From an uncultured Lachnospiraceae bacterium (lineage in GTDB: Bacteria > Bacillota > Clostridia > Lachnospirales > Lachnospiraceae), in the NCBI GenBank assembly GCA_900546495.1, contig URDN01000051.1:1-16450 (forward strand): a stretch of 16,450 bases of DNA, in the 5' to 3' direction. The translations under genes were made by a program, and so were the position numbers. A model generated the notes under the pieces. That model ran no database searches. It was not told where the DNA came from and saw nothing but the letters and a program-made list of their open reading frames with translations. Below, in pieces: positions 1 through 5,447 of the stretch (positions within the stretch are counted from its first letter, which is position 1; each line of letters begins with the position of its first letter).

Positions 1-52
1 CCCCTGTTTTCGCCGTGAGAGGGCGACGTCTTAACCGCTTGACCAACGAACC
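1..52 (-). tRNA. tRNA-Glu (anticodon CTC), truncated by window edge
   Basis: The 52 bases are identical to the 5' part of the complete tRNA-Glu at 83-154, from the first acceptor base through the D arm and anticodon arm (loop CTCTCAC, anticodon CTC) into the start of the T arm. The rest lies outside the window. A 30-bp AT-rich spacer separates the two copies, so this one is probably co-transcribed as the second gene of a tandem pair from the promoter at 167-195. Confidence 0.93.
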
Positions 53-82
53 ACATTTATTTACTTTTTGAAAAATCTTAAA

Positions 83-154
83 CAGTTCGTAGGGGAATCG
101 AACCCCTGTTTTCGCCGTGAGAGGGCGACGTCTTAACCGCTTGACCAACGAACC
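83..154 (-). tRNA. tRNA-Glu (anticodon CTC)
   Basis: Read on the minus strand this is a complete 72-nt cloverleaf. The acceptor stem GGTTCGT pairs with ACGAACT, with G-U at the first pair and discriminator G. The anticodon stem TCGCC/GGCGA encloses loop CTCTCAC, giving anticodon CTC, which reads GAG. The T arm is CAGGGG/CCCCT around TTCGATT. CCA is not encoded, so it must be added after transcription. It is the promoter-proximal member of a tandem pair of identical genes. Confidence 0.96.
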
Positions 155-166
155 ACAACAACCAGT

Positions 167-195
167 ATTATACAGAAACTATTGTTTGCTGTCAA
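167..195 (-). promoter_or_regulatory. Strong sigma-A promoter of the tRNA-Glu genes
   Basis: On the minus strand there is a perfect -35 box TTGACA (195-190), a 17-nt spacer and a perfect -10 box TATAAT (172-167). Expected initiation is about 5-8 nt before the tRNA 5' end at 154, as is usual for stable RNA genes. Confidence 0.93.
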
Positions 196-358
196 CACTT
201 TTTTGAATTTTCCTGTTTTTTTATATAATTCTGTCAAATATACACAATTATACATCAACATCACATAGATTCATTCTATTTCCGGCTGTAAAATCACAAA
301 ATATGATTCCACAACCAGAAAACAAATGATATCTATTTATCAGACAATACTATTCTGA

Positions 359-382
359 ATAAAAATTAAGCTAATTTAGCTT
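359..382 (-). terminator. Intrinsic terminator overlapping the end of rplT
   Basis: The minus strand carries AAGCT-AAATT-AGCTT followed by AATTTTTATT. The short hairpin is built from the last codons and stop codon of rplT. The stem is weak (5 bp, A/U-rich), so efficiency is uncertain, but I see no better terminator between rplT and the tRNA promoter. Confidence 0.45.
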
Positions 383-722
383 TTGCAGCTTCTACTAATG
401 CAGCAAATCCTTCTGCATCGTTTACAGCCATCTCAGCCAGCATTTTTCTGTTGATCTCGATGTCAGCCAGTTTTAAGCCGTACATAAATTTGCTGTAAGA
501 TAAACCATTCAGTCTAGCTGCAGCATTGATACGTGCGATCCAGAGCTGTCTGAACTGTCTCTTTTTCTGTTTTCTTCCTGCATAAGCGCTTGTAAGAGCA
601 CGCATTACAGACTGTTTTGCAACTCTGTACTGTTTGGATCTTGCTCCTCTGTAACCTTTAGCCAGTTTTAATGTTCTATTATGTCTTTTTTTTGCGTTTA
701 ATCCGCCTTTTACTCTTGCCAT
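366..722 (-). CDS. rplT: 50S ribosomal protein L20
   Basis: The product is 118 residues, the usual L20 length, with the very basic N-terminal extension (MARVKGGLNAKKRHNRTLKL, then KGYRGARSKQYRVAKQ) that threads into 23S rRNA, and a globular C-terminal half (about 60-118). L20 is an early-assembly protein of the large subunit. In Bacillus and E. coli it also acts as autogenous repressor of its own operon by binding the mRNA leader. It is the last gene of infC-rpmI-rplT, 26 bp after rpmI, with ribosome binding site AGGAGG about 9 nt before the ATG. A weak terminator overlaps its 3' end. Autoregulation here is inferred from the family and from the structured leader at 1500-1615. Confidence 0.98.
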   Translation of the reverse strand: MARVKGGLNAKKRHNRTLKLAKGYRGARSKQYRVAKQSVMRALTSAYAGRKQKKRQFRQLWIARINAAARLNGLSYSKFMYGLKLADIEINRKMLAEMAVNDAEGFAALVEAAKAKLA

Positions 723-748
723 TTACGTCATCCTCCTAATCTTCTATC

Positions 749-946
749 TTACAGATACGGTAAGATTTTCTTCATGTTCTTAACATTAGTAGCATCTGTG
801 ATAGTTGCTTTTCTAAGATTTCTTTTTCTCTTAGCGCTTTTCTTTGTTAAGATGTGACTCTTATAAGCTTTATTTCTTTTTAACTGTCCTGTTCCTGTTT
901 TTTTGAAACGTTTTGCTGCTGCTCTGCTGGTTTTCATTTTTGGCAT
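749..946 (-). CDS. rpmI: 50S ribosomal protein L35
   Basis: The product is a 65-residue, highly basic protein beginning MPKMKTSRAAAKRFKKTGTG, the standard N terminus and length for L35, a small structural protein of the large ribosomal subunit. It lies between infC (30 bp upstream) and rplT (26 bp downstream) on the same strand, the conserved infC-rpmI-rplT order of most bacteria. The ribosome binding site AAGGAGG stands 9 nt before the ATG. Identification is secure from sequence and context together. Confidence 0.98.
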   Translation of the reverse strand: MPKMKTSRAAAKRFKKTGTGQLKRNKAYKSHILTKKSAKRKRNLRKATITDATNVKNMKKILPYL

Positions 947-976
947 AATGAAATTCCTCCTTGATAAATAGTCTAA

Positions 977-1483
977 TTAACGTTTTTCGGCCAGCACCAT
1001 TGTCATGCTGCGGCCTTCCATCTTCGGTGCCTTCTCCACTGTCGCTATTTCAGAAAGCGCCTCAGCGAAATCATCTAAGATGTGTTTGCTGTTCTGAACA
1101 TGAGCCATCTCACGTCCACGAAAACGCAGGGATACTTTCACCTTATCACCTTTTGTGATAAACTTTCTGGCTGCGTTTATTTTGGTGTTTAAATCATTGG
1201 ATTCAATATTCGGTGACAAACGCACTTCCTTGATCTCCACAGTTTTCTGCTTTTTGCGAGCTTCTTTCTCTTTGCGCGCCATTTCATAACGGTATTTTCC
1301 GTAATCAATAATCTTACAAACAGGCGGTTTAGCAGTCGGAGCAATTTTTACTAAATCAAGCTCTGCTTCCTGCGCCAGTTTGAACGCTTCTCTTGCAGAC
1401 ATGATACCAAGCTGAGTACCATCTGCACCAATCACACGAACTTCTCTGTCTCTGATCTGTTCATTAATCATTAAATCGCTAAT
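977..1483 (-). CDS. infC: Translation initiation factor IF-3, probable AUU start
   Basis: IF-3 binds the 30S subunit, prevents premature 50S joining and checks start-codon/initiator-tRNA pairing. The protein has the N-domain opening (INEQIRDREVRVIGADG), a lysine-rich linker (about residues 78-95) and the C-domain (KVSLRFRGREMAH). The first ATG in frame (1471) lies 19 nt from the only Shine-Dalgarno sequence, GGAGGTG (1497-1491), too far for efficient initiation. Four codons upstream an in-frame ATT (1483-1481) sits 7 nt from that motif, giving a 168-residue product starting M-S-D-L-M-I-N-E-Q once initiator Met is used. AUU starts are established for infC in E. coli, where IF-3 rejects the codon and so limits its own synthesis. 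It is first gene of infC-rpmI-rplT. Confidence 0.95.
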   Translation of the reverse strand: MSDLMINEQIRDREVRVIGADGTQLGIMSAREAFKLAQEAELDLVKIAPTAKPPVCKIIDYGKYRYEMARKEKEARKKQKTVEIKEVRLSPNIESNDLNTKINAARKFITKGDKVKVSLRFRGREMAHVQNSKHILDDFAEALSEIATVEKAPKMEGRSMTMVLAEKR

Positions 1484-1499
1484 GGTTTTGCACCTCCAT

Positions 1500-1527
1500 A
1501 AAAAAAGTGGATAGGCAGACTATCCAC
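1500..1527 (-). terminator. infC attenuator (intrinsic terminator)
   Basis: On the minus strand a perfect 8-bp stem GTGGATAG/CTATCCAC with loop TCTGC is followed directly by seven T. It ends two bases before the infC Shine-Dalgarno, so termination here would remove the whole operon from the transcript. Confidence 0.85.
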
Positions 1528-1615
1528 AATCAAATCAAATGTATTTGAAATAATAACCACCGGTCGCTCATTTGCGCCGAGGTGAGAGTGGATACTCTAC
1601 TTTGTCTTCAACAAC
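1500..1615 (-). promoter_or_regulatory. L20-type leader with attenuator and antiterminator
   Basis: The roughly 130-nt leader between the promoter and infC has the organisation of the Firmicutes L20 leader. Next to the ribosome binding site is a terminator (see 1500-1527). About 60 nt upstream, UAUCCAC (1594-1588) repeats the terminator's 3' arm and can pair instead with its 5' arm (1527-1521), forming an antiterminator. The upstream segment also sits in a local hairpin AGAGU-AUCC-ACUCU, and a further stem CACC(UC)GG/CCGGUG lies between. The pairings are seen; L20 as the ligand favouring termination is inferred from the family. Confidence 0.75.
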
Positions 1616-1621
1616 TCTGAT

Positions 1622-1650
1622 ACTATATCACACATTTTTTTCATCGTCAA
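1622..1650 (-). promoter_or_regulatory. Sigma-A promoter of infC-rpmI-rplT
   Basis: The minus strand has -35 TTGACG (1650-1645), a 17-nt spacer and -10 TATAGT (1627-1622), each one mismatch from consensus. Initiation is expected near 1615, just ahead of the structured leader. Confidence 0.85.
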
Positions 1651-1689
1651 CTGGTTTTTCAATATTTTTTCATCTGATTCGCAGAAATA

Positions 1690-1855
1690 ATTACAGTTCA
1701 CACGCGTCATTCGCAAAACGTCCTTTCAGGACTTCTCCGTAGCTGTGCTACTACTTTTGCTCATAAAAAGGCTCTCACTTCATCATTATGTAGCCAGATA
1801 TCTCCTCATGCAAGCATGATCAATATTCGAATACATATGATGAGTGGACTGTAAC
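1690..1855. repeat. MITE-like element A with terminal inverted repeats
   Basis: The 166-bp non-coding element has imperfect terminal inverted repeats (left TTACAGTTCACACG, right end read inward TTACAGTCCACTCA, 11 of 14 matching) and is bordered by an exact 8-bp direct repeat CAGAAATA (1682-1689 and 1856-1863), as expected of a target-site duplication. Inside are several stems: GTCC/GGAC near 1720, GTAGC/GCTAC near 1740, and a subterminal pair (1775-1793 with 1832-1849). Its ends match element B at 14814-14879. It encodes no protein and fills much of the 371-bp gap between the infC promoter and the PHP gene. Confidence 0.6.
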
Positions 1856-1880
1856 CAGAAATATGTTTCTGTATTCCTTC

Positions 1881-1909
1881 TTGCATAGATTTCGCTTTTT
1901 TATTATACT
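1881..1909 (+). promoter_or_regulatory. Possible promoter of the PHP phosphoesterase gene
   Basis: The -35-like TTGCAT (1881-1886), 17-nt spacer and -10 TATACT (1904-1909) lie about 110 bp before the gene. The -10 is good, the -35 matches only TTG. It is the best candidate I found in the gap. Confidence 0.35.
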
Positions 1910-1952
1910 ACTTTTAAAATATTTTTCCACCTATATCTTCGGATAGCAAAAA

Positions 1953-2001
1953 AGATTAGGGTGTTTTAACACCTTAATCTATATTATTTAATCTATATTA
2001 T
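1953..2001 (+). promoter_or_regulatory. Leader hairpin and 14-bp tandem repeat before the PHP gene
   Basis: An 11-bp stem (AGATTAGGGTG 1953-1963 with CACCTTAATCT 1970-1980, one G-U pair on the plus strand) is followed by two perfect adjacent copies of TTAATCTATATTAT (1974-1987 and 1988-2001), the first overlapping the 3' arm of the hairpin. The second copy ends just before the ribosome binding site region. No long T tract follows, so it is not a clear terminator. Function unknown; an operator or mRNA-structure role is possible. Confidence 0.4.
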
Positions 2002-2021
2002 AAAGAAAGGACATATTTCCT

Positions 2022-2867
2022 ATGAATAAAGCAATTGATTTACACGTACACTCTACTGCTTCCGACGGCACCTTCACTCCGACGGAACTTGTGGCAGAAG
2101 CAAAAAGATGCGGGCTTGCCGCGTTCGCCCTGACCGATCATGATACCGTGGATGGCGTTTCCGAAGCACTTGCTGCTGGTAAAGCTTCTGCTCTTGAAGT
2201 CATTCCAGGTGTGGAACTCTCCACAGAATATAACGGAACAGAAATTCATGTTGTGGGACTTTTTATTGATCCAGCAAATGTCAAACTTCAGGCAGAGCTT
2301 GCGAAATTCCGTGATAACCGCGACAACCGCAATCTGAAAATGGTGAAAAAACTTCAGGACGAAGGATTCCGTATCACTGCAGAAGAACTGTATCGTCTGA
2401 ATCCGGAAACTGTTGTAGCACGTCCCCATATTGCGCGATATCTGGTGGACTCCGGACAGGTAAAAGATATGAAAACCGTTTTTGATAAATATATCGGCGA
2501 TGGCTGTAAATGCTATGTGGACCGTTATAAGATCACTCCAATGCAGGCAGTAGCTCTGATCCATCAGGCAGGCGGACTTGCAATCCTTGCGCATCCATGC
2601 CTTTATAAAATGAAACGTGTGGAGCTGACTGCCATGATCGAAGAACTTGTAGCGGCAGGTTTAAACGGAATTGAGGCAATATATTCCTGCAATCAGGGTT
2701 CCGATGAAAAGGATTTCCGCAGTATGGCAGAAAAATATCATCTGCTGCTCTCCGGTGGCTCCGATTTTCATGGTACAAATAAACCGTATATTCATCTTGG
2801 TACCGGAAAAGGGAATATGACGGTACCATATGAATTCCTCGAAGCCATGAAGACTACGATATACTGA
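2022..2867 (+). CDS. PHP-domain phosphoesterase (RNase AM/TrpH-like)
   Basis: The 281-residue protein is a single PHP domain with all the expected metal-binding motifs: DLHVH (H8, H10), D15, LTDHD (H40), GVE (E65), H76, RPH (H136), AHP (H191) and SDFHG (D248, H250). It resembles the YciV/TrpH group (RNase AM of E. coli, about 290 residues). Characterised members remove nucleotides 5'-to-3' from short RNA or hydrolyse 3',5'-nucleoside bisphosphates such as pAp, with divalent metals. No signal peptide, so cytoplasmic. The ATG is 10 nt after AAAGGA. It stands alone on the plus strand, convergent with the MATE gene 57 bp away. The family call is firm; the exact substrate is not shown. Confidence 0.88.
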   Translation: MNKAIDLHVHSTASDGTFTPTELVAEAKRCGLAAFALTDHDTVDGVSEALAAGKASALEVIPGVELSTEYNGTEIHVVGLFIDPANVKLQAELAKFRDNRDNRNLKMVKKLQDEGFRITAEELYRLNPETVVARPHIARYLVDSGQVKDMKTVFDKYIGDGCKCYVDRYKITPMQAVALIHQAGGLAILAHPCLYKMKRVELTAMIEELVAAGLNGIEAIYSCNQGSDEKDFRSMAEKYHLLLSGGSDFHGTNKPYIHLGTGKGNMTVPYEFLEAMKTTIY

Positions 2868-2924
2868 TCAGAACCTTTTTTCATCACCGGACCCGAAAAA
2901 ACACACAATTACCAGAATGTTTTC

Positions 2925-4331
2925 CTAAGACGTCACAATATTGCGCAGCCATACTCCTTTTTTAACAAGCACAAATCCAATAATGCATTTAATAAAATCT
3001 GCTACCTGCACAATGGCATAAATTCCAAGTACCGGCAATGCAGTAAAGCGACTGAGCACAAATGCCAGTGACACGCTCACTATCCAGATAAATACACTGT
3101 CAAACAAGAATGTAATAATTGTCCTTCCGCCGGATCGCAATGTAAAGTATGCCGCATGCAAAAATGCATTTTGCGGCATAAACACCGCTGTCAGCATAAT
3201 AAAATATTTTGCCAGTTCTTTTGCTTCCGCATTGGTATTGTACAGATTCGGAAATAACGGTGCCAACGCAAGCATCGCCAGTGCTACAATTGTGCAACAG
3301 AATACAGAAAAAGCAATCATCTTGTTATCCGTATCCCGTGCTTCTTTCATCTTTCCAGCACCAAGCAACTGTCCAACTACAATAGCCACTGAATCTCCCA
3401 ATGCAATAAATACAATATTAAATACATTGTTAACTGTGTTTGAAATATTCAGTCCGGCTACGACATTTAATCCTCGCACGGAGTAGCATTGTGTCAGCAT
3501 CGCCATTCCGGCCGCCCACAACGTCTCGTTCAAAAGCAGCGGTGTTCCCTGGATCAAAATACGTTTGATCATTGCTCCCGGAATCCGCATAGTACGATAT
3601 AATCCACTGGCAAATACGTGTTTTGCCCGATGCCTGTGCGTCCATCCAATTACAATCAGTGCTTCCACATAGCGGGAAATTACAGTCGCCAATGCCGCAC
3701 CGCGTACTCCCATTTCCGGGAAGAATAACATTCCATAAATCAACATAAAGTTAAAAAACAGATTGACAAGCACCGCCACAACGCCCGCTTTCATCGGAAG
3801 CATTGTCTCACCACATTCGCGCAGGGTACTTGCATACACCTGCACCATCATAAATGCCGGCAATCCCCACACAATAATTTCCAGATATTCTTTTCCATAA
3901 CGCAGCGTATCTGCAATCTGTGCTGCAGTACCATCGCCTTTCAGATACATGTGAATCAGAGCATCACCCCTGGCCAGCAGTAAAATAATTGTTGCCGCTG
4001 TTATAATAATTACCATCCACAGCTTATAACGCATGGTATTGCGAACGCCTTCCTGATCTCCTTTTCCAAAATACTGTGCCGTAAAAATTCCGGCTCCGGA
4101 AACGCCGCCGAAAATGCACAGATTATACACAAAAATCAACTGGTTTACAATTGCAGCCCCGGACATTGGCTCTGTACCAATCCGCCCAATCATAATATTA
4201 TCCAACAAACTCACAAAATTTGTGATGCCGTTCTGGATCATGATTGGGATTGCAATTGACAATACCATCAGATAAAATCGTTTGTCTCCGACAAACTTTC
4301 TCCAAAATCCTTTCTTTTCTGTCATCTCCAT
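2925..4331 (-). CDS. MATE-family multidrug/cation efflux transporter
   Basis: The 468-residue integral membrane protein has about 12 hydrophobic segments arranged as two related halves, as in MATE (MOP superfamily, NorM/DinF-like) antiporters, which expel cationic drugs or metabolites using a Na+ or H+ gradient. Typical features are the first helix AIPIMIQNGITNFVSLLDNI, IMIGRIG at about residues 46-52 and the matching second-half start around residue 258 (ILIQGTPLLLNETLWAAG). Length is normal (440-470). The ATG lies 9 nt after AAGGGG. A possible 38-residue ORF ends 51 bp upstream on the same strand. Neighbours do not reveal the substrate. Confidence 0.92.
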   Translation of the reverse strand: MEMTEKKGFWRKFVGDKRFYLMVLSIAIPIMIQNGITNFVSLLDNIMIGRIGTEPMSGAAIVNQLIFVYNLCIFGGVSGAGIFTAQYFGKGDQEGVRNTMRYKLWMVIIITAATIILLLARGDALIHMYLKGDGTAAQIADTLRYGKEYLEIIVWGLPAFMMVQVYASTLRECGETMLPMKAGVVAVLVNLFFNFMLIYGMLFFPEMGVRGAALATVISRYVEALIVIGWTHRHRAKHVFASGLYRTMRIPGAMIKRILIQGTPLLLNETLWAAGMAMLTQCYSVRGLNVVAGLNISNTVNNVFNIVFIALGDSVAIVVGQLLGAGKMKEARDTDNKMIAFSVFCCTIVALAMLALAPLFPNLYNTNAEAKELAKYFIMLTAVFMPQNAFLHAAYFTLRSGGRTIITFLFDSVFIWIVSVSLAFVLSRFTALPVLGIYAIVQVADFIKCIIGFVLVKKGVWLRNIVTS

Positions 4332-4382
4332 TTATATAATCCCCTTGTTCATAATTCCTATTTTCATATAATTATCTATCGA

Positions 4383-4499
4383 CTATAACAGCCACCGACG
4401 CAAAAATCGATGGTATCTGTCACTTAATTTTTCATTTACTCCTGCATAGCTCAATGCACACCATTCTCTCCTTATATCAAGAACAATATTATCATGCAT
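4383..4499 (-). CDS. Possible 38-residue small protein upstream of MATE gene
   Basis: In the 236-bp gap between the acetyltransferase and MATE genes, an ATG-initiated frame of 38 codons ends in TAG 51 bp before the MATE start. The product is basic, opening MHDNIVLDIRREW and ending SDRYHRFLRRWLL, with three Trp and seven Arg. The nearest purine-rich motif (GAAGG) is only 2 nt from the ATG, too close for a good ribosome binding site. It may be a genuine small protein, a leader peptide, the tail of a degraded gene, or chance. I do not recognise the sequence. Confidence 0.25.
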   Translation of the reverse strand: MHDNIVLDIRREWCALSYAGVNEKLSDRYHRFLRRWLL

Positions 4500-4567
4500 A
4501 ACCTTCACTACTCATCGTTCACGTTACACACATTATCTCGTTTGCATTCATTATATTACACTACTCT

Positions 4568-5230
4568 TTACTCTTCCGATGTGATTTTATCCGAAGTATA
4601 CGGAAAATCCATTTTCAGATCACGGAAATAGTACTCCCGGTCTCTCTCTCCAATCTCTCTGGCTACGCGACATGGATTACCAACCGCGATCACATTTGCC
4701 GGAATATCCCTGGTCACCACACTGCCCGCACCAACTACCGCATTATCACCGATGGTAACGCCCGGAAGAACTACCACATTGCTTCCAATCCAGACATTTC
4801 TGCCAATATGAATCGGCAGGGAATAATGTGCCGCCATCTCACGATACTCCGGATCTGCAGGATGTCCTGTGGTACAAAGTGTTACATTTGGCCCGATCAT
4901 TGTTTTATCACCGATATAAATATCCCCGTCATCCACTACACTCAGATTAAAATTAGCATAAAATGCGCCTTCCAGATACAGATGACAGCCATAAGACATA
5001 TGCACACCATCTTCAATAAATACACCATCTCCACACTTGCCAAGAAGCCCTTTTAACAACTCCAGTCGTTTTTCCCGCTCATTTGGGCGCGTATGATTAT
5101 AATCAAACATCACCTCTTTGCAATGTCTGCGCAGTGCATCCAGCTCTTGTTCCTGCGCAATATCTACCGGATCCTTATGTCCATGCTCATAAAAAAGCAT
5201 CCCATTTGCAATTCTTTCTTTTAAATACAT
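4568..5230 (-). CDS. maa: Maltose O-acetyltransferase-like hexapeptide acetyltransferase
   Basis: The 220-residue enzyme transfers acetyl from acetyl-CoA to a sugar hydroxyl in Maa/NodL/LacA-type proteins. Residues 1-60 form the N-terminal Mac segment (ERIANGMLFYEHG, then DYNHTRPNEREKR). Residues 65-190 are the left-handed beta-helix with hexapeptide repeats (IGDKTMIGPNV, IGRNVWIGSNVVVLPGVTIG, VVGAGSVV), and the catalytic His is H123 in CTTGHP. It exceeds the usual 185-205 residues through a C-terminal tail (about 195-220). The ATG is preceded by AGGAGG at 9 nt, with its own promoter at 5259-5287. The physiological substrate is unproven, and the symbol marks the closest family. Confidence 0.87.
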   Translation of the reverse strand: MYLKERIANGMLFYEHGHKDPVDIAQEQELDALRRHCKEVMFDYNHTRPNEREKRLELLKGLLGKCGDGVFIEDGVHMSYGCHLYLEGAFYANFNLSVVDDGDIYIGDKTMIGPNVTLCTTGHPADPEYREMAAHYSLPIHIGRNVWIGSNVVVLPGVTIGDNAVVGAGSVVTRDIPANVIAVGNPCRVAREIGERDREYYFRDLKMDFPYTSDKITSEE

Positions 5231-5258
5231 TTTTTACTTCCTCCTATAAAAACCAATT

Positions 5259-5287
5259 ACAATAACTTATCGGAAATTGCTTGTCAA
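5259..5287 (-). promoter_or_regulatory. Promoter of the acetyltransferase gene
   Basis: The minus strand has a perfect -35 TTGACA (5287-5282), a 17-nt spacer and -10 TATTGT (5264-5259, 4 of 6). It lies 29 bp before the ATG, leaving a short leader containing AGGAGG. Confidence 0.65.
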
Positions 5288-5293
5288 CTTTCG

Positions 5294-5316
5294 ATAAAAG
5301 GCACTGTTTTTGTGCC
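5294..5316 (-). terminator. Possible terminator downstream of pgeF
   Basis: Minus-strand hairpin GGCAC-AAAAACA-GTGCC is followed by TTTTAT. The stem is only 5 bp and it lies about 130 bp beyond the pgeF stop, so it is a modest candidate for ending the cluster before the acetyltransferase promoter. Confidence 0.4.
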
Positions 5317-5390
5317 GCAAATCGATTATGAAGTTCGCGCAGCGGTTCTTATCATATTGTTTTTACCACATAAACAACAATTCACACTTA

Positions 5391-5426
5391 CCCACCGCTT
5401 AGTGCTCTACGCACTTGAAGCGGGGG
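5391..5426. repeat. Large imperfect hairpin after pgeF, transposon-end-like
   Basis: The arms CCCACCGCTTAGTGC (5391-5405) and GCACTTGAAGCGGGGG (5411-5426) pair as 5 + 6 + 2 bp around loop TCTAC, with a TG bulge and an A/G mismatch. No T tract follows on either strand, which argues against a simple terminator. The GC-rich arms ending GCGGTGGGTAAGTGTG on the minus strand recall the subterminal hairpin of IS200/IS605-type elements; this resemblance is from memory and unverified. It occupies the 160-bp non-coding stretch between pgeF and the maa promoter. Confidence 0.4.
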
Positions 5427-5447
5427 AATGTTTATTCTGCGTTCAAG

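Noticed and set aside
1..154. Tandem identical units as a CRISPR-like array
   Set aside because: The repeated unit is a complete tRNA-Glu gene with cloverleaf pairing, and only two copies are present.
232..237. A second TTGACA on the minus strand upstream of the tRNA promoter
   Set aside because: No -10 box lies at suitable spacing, and the perfect promoter at 167-195 already explains the tRNA genes.
1856..1871. Hairpin CAGAAA-TATG-TTTCTG as a terminator
   Set aside because: No T tract follows on either strand and no gene ends nearby; part of it is the flanking direct repeat of element A.
2040..2594. 184-codon open frame on the minus strand inside the PHP gene
   Set aside because: It is antisense to a gene with complete PHP metal-binding motifs, and the product is compositionally odd (His-, Cys- and Phe-rich) with no recognisable domain.
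2868..2924. Bidirectional terminator between the convergent PHP and MATE genes
   Set aside because: The gap has T- and A-runs but no stem of useful length that I could find.
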